From CANLWN01 sp039815505 (GTDB lineage Bacteria; Bacteroidota; Bacteroidia; Flavobacteriales; Flavobacteriaceae): DNA of 9,978 nt. Position 1 is the first letter of the stretch. Each line of letters starts with the position of its first letter. Made by a program: the position numbers and the translations under genes. Shown piece after piece: positions 6,126 to 9,978 of the stretch. The notes below the pieces were generated by a model. The model searched no databases, was not told the DNA's origin, and saw only the letters and a list, made by a program, of their open reading frames with translations. The stretch lies in assembly GCA_039815505.1 (NCBI GenBank), contig JBCBZE010000103.1, positions 1 to 9,978 on the forward strand, written 5' to 3'.

Positions 6126-6919
6126 CAATAAATTTTAGAGGGCCTGTTCAATTCCTTGATATTCGCCACGTCTATTCGTAACTGGTACCAATCTTCCAAT
6201 TGTACAACGGTACCGGTCAACAAAGAAGGTTTACCAACAAAGGGCAAAATTTCCTTATGGATAGGGTTTCCTCCTTTGTCCGTAATTAAATAATATTCGG
6301 AGATATTATTGGTATCGGTGGTGGCCAATACCGGAGGTATTCCCCCAGAAATACAGAGTACGGCACAACTTCTATGTATTTTCCCTTTTCCGGGTTTCAT
6401 CACTCCAAAATAACATTTGGGGTCTATGATTTCCCCGGTAAGTTCCATTTGCGCTACTACCGTTTCCAATTTCGGCAATCTGTCCGTATGAGCTTTTTCT
6501 GTAAGCGTAATCTTTTCATCATTGGTGATTTGCAACAAGGTCTTTCCATTATAATAAATGAGATTGCCTTCTATGCTGAGCGTACTTCCCGAAAGCTGGT
6601 CTACTTCATCATGTATTTTTTTTAAATAAGGATTGGCGCCATATTTTCCAAAACCCAGTAATACCACATTTTTAAATGCATCTGGTCCTGTTTTCACTTT
6701 TAGCATGGGATAGGGCATTTCATGATAAACCCCTGTTATTTTGGTTTCGGTATCAAAATCAAATGCACTGTTTACCGCCTTGTTCTGCGTAAGACCAAAG
6801 ATGGCGGCGACCGCAATAAGAAGTAATATGGAACACCATACAAAACGTTTTAAGGTCTGTTTTGTTTTTGGGGCCACTTGATTTACATAGCCTATATAAA
6901 AATCATCATTTTTTTTCAT
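6125..6919 (-). CDS. Membrane-anchored protein of unknown function with a Cys/His motif
   Basis: A 264-aa protein: a basic cytoplasmic tail (1-25), one membrane helix (about 26-44) and an external domain. The external part seems to contain two related halves. Residues 60-133 run I-T-G-V-Y ... LSGSTLSIEGNLIYYNGKTL; residues 160-254 run L-T-G-E-I ... G-K-P-S-L-L-T-G-T-V-V-Q then W-Y-Q-L-R-I. This suggests a duplicated OB-like beta fold, which is inference. The second half carries the insert KCYFGVMKPGKGKIHRSC, then AVLCISGGIPPVL, with Cys169, His182, Cys185 and Cys189 as a plausible metal, heme or disulfide site. It starts 11 bp after the Rieske fusion gene and overlaps the AraC start. I recognise the Cys/His motif as one that recurs in uncharacterised proteins but know no function for it. 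Confidence 0.78.
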   Translation of the reverse strand: MKKNDDFYIGYVNQVAPKTKQTLKRFVWCSILLLIAVAAIFGLTQNKAVNSAFDFDTETKITGVYHEMPYPMLKVKTGPDAFKNVVLLGFGKYGANPYLKKIHDEVDQLSGSTLSIEGNLIYYNGKTLLQITNDEKITLTEKAHTDRLPKLETVVAQMELTGEIIDPKCYFGVMKPGKGKIHRSCAVLCISGGIPPVLATTDTNNISEYYLITDKGGNPIHKEILPFVGKPSLLTGTVVQLEDWYQLRIDVANIKELNRPSKIY

Positions 6920-6930
6920 CTTCCGTACAT

Positions 6931-7962
6931 TTAAAAAGTGGCAGGTTCTACAGCGGTACCTTCAGGAAGACCCTTGGGGTCTACATAAATTTTATCTGCT
7001 ATTGTCTTTAAGCGATAGGTTGCGATTTTTTCTGTAAAAGGCGGTGGAGATTGTCCATTATGGGGTAAGTATTGATAGCCGTGCCATGGACAGGTAACAC
7101 AGCCATCTACCACCTTACCTTCCCCCAAGGGTCCACCTTGGTGCTTACAGACATTGGAAATTGCGGACAGTTTACCGTCATATTTGAACAAGGCGACACG
7201 TTCTTTGTCCACTATAAATATCTTTGCACGATCCTCCGGTATTTCTTCTAGGGAACAGACATATTCCCATCCTTCTTCAATAATTTTCGCTTTTTGCTTG
7301 TCCACTTTGGTTTCTTTGATACCAGTGGCCAAGTGAAGTGAAGCAATACCGATAAAACCGAGGCTAAGGATACCAATGGACCAAAAAGAAGGCTGTTGTT
7401 GTAATGCCCCCAAAAATACATGCAGTAAAACCAGGGCATAGGCAAAATAAACCATCATATGCAGTCTTTTCCATATTTTGGGCGATAGGTTCTTTAGCCA
7501 GAAATCATGACTTGTGGCCGCCATTAGAAATAAGATGATCAATGCAAAAAAACCTAAGACCTGAAATGGGAAATTTATCAAGGAACCATAATCCATATTG
7601 GAAGTGAACAAGGCATAAAAAGCGTTCACATTCCCCAAAGTGTGAAACTGGATAATGGAAAACGCCCCATGCACAAATGCCGCTAAAAACATGCTTACGC
7701 CCAAATGTCGGCGATTATACAGTAGTGGTAGAAAATTGGGGTGTAATCTTGCCAAGGGTCCAATGGCCAAAATAATGTGTAACAAAGCAATGGAAAGCGT
7801 TCCAAAAGCTCTTATAATAAGGGTTTCCGCTGTCGATTCGGGGTTAAGGGCAATGGTAATCCCTACAAAACCAGATAAATAGATGAGCATACCAATGGCA
7901 ATCCATTTATCATATGTTTTTTTATGCGTATTCCAAAGTACAGGTCTATAATCTAATCCCAT
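6931..7962 (-). CDS. Fusion of ferric-reductase-like heme b membrane domain and Rieske [2Fe-2S] domain
   Basis: A 343-aa protein. Residues 19-213 form six membrane helices of the ferric reductase-like/MsrQ type (PF01794). Histidine pairs His86/His98 and His168/His181, 12-13 residues apart, fit two stacked b-hemes; His62 is an extra intramembrane His. Residues about 231-330 are a Rieske domain with C-x-H (Cys272, His274), 16 residues, then C-x-x-H (Cys291, His294), the full cluster ligand set. Basic residues sit at the N-terminus, after helices 2 and 4, and after helix 6 (KETKVDKQKAK). The positive-inside rule thus places the N-terminus and the Rieske domain in the cytoplasm, unlike the bc1-complex Rieske protein. 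There is no FAD/NAD(P)H domain as in eukaryotic ferric reductases. The start overlaps the 139-aa gene by 10 bp. Likely role: moving electrons across the membrane. Confidence 0.92.
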   Translation of the reverse strand: MGLDYRPVLWNTHKKTYDKWIAIGMLIYLSGFVGITIALNPESTAETLIIRAFGTLSIALLHIILAIGPLARLHPNFLPLLYNRRHLGVSMFLAAFVHGAFSIIQFHTLGNVNAFYALFTSNMDYGSLINFPFQVLGFFALIILFLMAATSHDFWLKNLSPKIWKRLHMMVYFAYALVLLHVFLGALQQQPSFWSIGILSLGFIGIASLHLATGIKETKVDKQKAKIIEEGWEYVCSLEEIPEDRAKIFIVDKERVALFKYDGKLSAISNVCKHQGGPLGEGKVVDGCVTCPWHGYQYLPHNGQSPPPFTEKIATYRLKTIADKIYVDPKGLPEGTAVEPATF

Positions 7963-8372
7963 TGTAATGCTACGTTGGTTATTTCTTCTTTTTTTATTTC
8001 GTCATATATCTGTAGGCCTTCTATGGCCCCTTTGATCTTGAAATGATACACACCTTTTTTATCAAGCTCTCCCAGGTACATTCCCTTTGCTCCTTTTGAA
8101 GATATCGCGTATACACTGGCTGCCGGGCTTGGTAACGATTTTTTTAAAAATACCAGTAGCTGGTGATCTACACTTTTTTTGTCTTTGTATATCGTGAATA
8201 GGTCATTTTCCAGGACCAGTTCCTTTTTGTCCCCACTATTCTTTACGGACATACCGTTATCATTAAGGCCCTGTTCCCTAATGCCCAAAACAGATAACAC
8301 CACTAAAATTGGAATGGTCATAGCTAATATCAACCATAGTATTTTGTGGGTTTTTCTAAGATCCGATGTCAT
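7953..8372 (-). CDS. Small membrane-anchored protein of unknown function
   Basis: A 139-aa protein with a short basic N-terminus (MTSDLRKTHK), one membrane helix (about 11-30) and about 105 external residues. The external part is polar then beta-rich, with GAKGMYLGELDKKGVYHFKI (95-114) and a C-terminal E-I-T-N-V-A-L-Q-W-D. It contains no cysteine, so it is not an obvious cofactor carrier. Its ATG overlaps the stop of the 72-aa gene (ATGA), and its own 3' end overlaps the Rieske fusion gene by 10 bp, so it is firmly embedded in the operon. An assembly factor or accessory subunit of the heme/Rieske protein would fit. I do not recognise a family. Confidence 0.85.
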   Translation of the reverse strand: MTSDLRKTHKILWLILAMTIPILVVLSVLGIREQGLNDNGMSVKNSGDKKELVLENDLFTIYKDKKSVDHQLLVFLKKSLPSPAASVYAISSKGAKGMYLGELDKKGVYHFKIKGAIEGLQIYDEIKKEEITNVALQWD

Positions 8373-8587
8373 AATTTAGACTTTGATTTAGTAATGATTT
8401 TTAGCAATAACACCGGCCACAGACCCATGGCCCCGGGAAGTAATAATAAACGCACCGTCCATTTGCTCTCAGCAATAAGTTCGTCTATCTGAAAAGCCCC
8501 CTTAAAAAAGAAATAAATAGCGAAAAAGAGACCTATGCCCACATAAATTCCCAGTGTCATCAGAAAGATGGTAATGATAGTTTCCAT
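8369..8587 (-). CDS. Small two-helix membrane protein of unknown function
   Basis: A 72-aa protein with two membrane helices (about 4-28 and 44-64), separated by FKGAFQIDELIAESKW and ending in a basic tail (KSKSKL). The basic end suggests that the C-terminus, and so also the N-terminus, lies in the cytoplasm. It begins 2 bp after the stop of the TPP-enzyme gene and overlaps the next gene by ATGA, so it is a genuine operon member despite its size. It could be a small subunit that docks the TPP enzyme or completes the membrane redox unit. No family recognised. Confidence 0.85.
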   Translation of the reverse strand: METIITIFLMTLGIYVGIGLFFAIYFFFKGAFQIDELIAESKWTVRLLLLPGAMGLWPVLLLKIITKSKSKL

Positions 8588-8589
8588 AG

Positions 8590-9978
8590 TTAAATTAGGT
8601 TAACGTCCGTGATGATTTCCAAAAGGCCGGGATTTGGTTGTTCAAACAATTCTTGCATCGCCGCTTCCAATTCACTCTCCTTCGTAACTCGCCTGCCCCA
8701 GGCACCACAAGATACTGCATATTCGGCAAAATTAGGGTTGGACAATGACGTCTGCCATACATCAAACTCCCCTGCACGTTGTTCCTTGGAAATTTTTCCC
8801 AATTCATGATTATTCAGTATAATTAGTTTTATGGGCATTTGGTATTTAACCAAAGTCGTTATTTCAGCTAAGTACTGACATAGTCCCCCGTCTCCGGCAA
8901 CTGCCACTATAGGTCTTTTGTCACCGACCGCCGTCCACGCTCCGATGGCTGCCGGAAGTGCAAAGCCAATAGACCCTAGATAACCCGACATCAAGAAATC
9001 CTGTTGATCAGGTTCAAAATAACGCCCAAAGGAATAGGCATTGTTTCCCACATCGGCGCACATCACGGCATTTTTAGGGGTAAACTTGTTCATTGCCTCA
9101 AAAACAGCAATAGAACTTAGCCCTTTTTCAGAGGTTTCCGTCAAACGTTTGGCTTTCTCAGCTTTCCAAATGGCCCATCGTTCCGCTATTTCCGCTTTTT
9201 GATCCAAGGAACTTGTTTTTCCATCCAGCTCGGAGTTAAAAATTTCCAAAGTTCTTGAAATCTCGCCCCAAACGGCAACATCTACCTCATGGAACTTACT
9301 TAGGGCCAGAGGGTCAAAATCTATTTGAATCGTGGGCTTTTTTGGTGTTATTCCTGTATGGTTGGAGAAAGATGCCCCAAAGACGATCAATAGATCCGCT
9401 TCGTTCATGAACCAAGAAGCAATGGGCGTTCCGCTTCTACCCAAAACACCACATCCTAAAGGATGACTATCCGAAATAAGCCCTTTTCCCTTAAAGGTAG
9501 TTACCACGGCGGCATTTAGACGTTCCGCAAACGCAACGATACGCTCTTTATGTGCCCTGGCCCCATGTCCCATAATAATGGTAGGCCGTTTAGCATTTTT
9601 AATGAGCGCAATAGCTTTTTCCGCCATTGCCTTGGGAGGGGCAATTTCCATAGCTGTGATCCTATTGGTCGGGTGCTGCGCATTTTCATTCGGTTTTGCG
9701 GGAAGTTCCTGTATCTCATCGGGAAAAGTGAGATGGGAAACATCCCGTTTTAAAATAGCGTGTTTAACCGCCAATGACATTAGTTCGGCATGTTTGCTGT
9801 CCCCTTGTACCCTTTGATTGAACTCGGCGACCGAATTAAAAGCTTGCACCAAGTCTACTTCCTGAAAGTTTCCTGTACCCACAACCTGCGTAGCCACTTG
9901 TCCCGTAAGCGCCAGAAAAGGAGCTCTATCCACTTTAGCATCCCACATGCCCGTATATAAATTGGTGGCCCCTGGACC
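8590..9978 (-). CDS. TPP-dependent enzyme, acetolactate synthase/pyruvate oxidase superfamily (5' end outside window)
   Basis: The visible 462 residues start in frame at the window edge with GPGATNLYTGM, a conserved part of the N-terminal pyrimidine-binding domain; about 70-80 N-terminal residues, including the catalytic Glu, are missing. The Met at 9948 is internal. The central domain (about 110-250) has a Rossmann-like, possibly FAD-binding fold with G-H-G-A-R-A-H and G-V-L-G-R-S-G-T-P. The C-terminal pyrophosphate-binding domain carries MSGYLGSIGFALPAAIGAW and the TPP/Mg motif GDGG (residues 362-365) ending in LNN (388-390), then HELGKISKEQRAGEF. It most resembles pyruvate oxidases and generic thiamine-pyrophosphate-requiring proteins. 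It lacks the membrane-binding tail of E. coli PoxB, ending soon after the TPP domain. Substrate and FAD use cannot be decided. It leads the membrane redox operon. Confidence 0.9.
   Translation of the reverse strand, partial: GPGATNLYTGMWDAKVDRAPFLALTGQVATQVVGTGNFQEVDLVQAFNSVAEFNQRVQGDSKHAELMSLAVKHAILKRDVSHLTFPDEIQELPAKPNENAQHPTNRITAMEIAPPKAMAEKAIALIKNAKRPTIIMGHGARAHKERIVAFAERLNAAVVTTFKGKGLISDSHPLGCGVLGRSGTPIASWFMNEADLLIVFGASFSNHTGITPKKPTIQIDFDPLALSKFHEVDVAVWGEISRTLEIFNSELDGKTSSLDQKAEIAERWAIWKAEKAKRLTETSEKGLSSIAVFEAMNKFTPKNAVMCADVGNNAYSFGRYFEPDQQDFLMSGYLGSIGFALPAAIGAWTAVGDKRPIVAVAGDGGLCQYLAEITTLVKYQMPIKLIILNNHELGKISKEQRAGEFDVWQTSLSNPNFAEYAVSCGAWGRRVTKESELEAAMQELFEQPNPGLLEIITDVNLI

Noticed and set aside
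8609..9817. Several 65-80 codon open frames on both strands within the TPP enzyme gene
   Set aside because: All are shadows of the long, motif-bearing TPP enzyme frame; none has family motifs of its own.
1..9978. CRISPR arrays, insertion sequences or prophage genes
   Set aside because: No regularly spaced repeats, transposase or integrase motifs, or terminal inverted repeats were seen.

Overview
The window looks like a piece of a Bacteroidota chromosome, most likely from a marine-type Flavobacteriaceae member. The evidence is low GC, A-rich leaders without Shine-Dalgarno sequences, a lipobox lipoprotein, a short AraC/LytTR regulator repertoire, and one TAnnTTTG-like -7 promoter element. The species cannot be fixed from the sequence alone.

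Layout. Positions 1-81 hold the C-terminal end of a GatB/YqeY-type protein, followed by a tRNA-Arg(TCG), its rho-independent terminator, and two copies of a 29-bp direct repeat. A minus-strand DUF6624-like lipoprotein gene follows (372-1073). Next is an AT-rich spacer ending in a 41-codon gene remnant that overlaps, by ATGA, an AlkC/AlkD-type DNA alkylation repair gene (+, 1476-2276). Three separate minus-strand units come next. They are a CPBP-family membrane protease (2499-3149) with a striking inverted repeat next to its start codon, a membrane-bound LytTR regulator (3265-4083), and the large operon described below.

The main system is a tightly packed minus-strand operon entering from the right edge. 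In transcription order it encodes: a TPP-dependent enzyme of the acetolactate synthase/pyruvate oxidase superfamily (N-terminus outside the window); a 72-aa two-helix membrane protein; a 139-aa membrane-anchored protein; a fusion of a ferric-reductase-like heme b membrane domain with a Rieske [2Fe-2S] domain; a 264-aa membrane-anchored protein with a conserved-looking Cys/His motif; and an AraC regulator. The genes are 2-11 bp apart or overlap. A secreted calycin-like/NTF2-like protein follows 70-odd bases later and ends at a strong terminator (4190-4230).

By the positive-inside rule the Rieske domain faces the cytoplasm, on the same side as the TPP enzyme, while the 139-aa and 264-aa proteins project outward. 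My inference is that the operon encodes a transmembrane electron route, with electrons from a TPP (possibly flavin) enzyme or another cytosolic donor passing through Rieske and b-hemes to an envelope acceptor. I do not recognise a described pathway with this gene set, so it is the best candidate here for an undescribed system.
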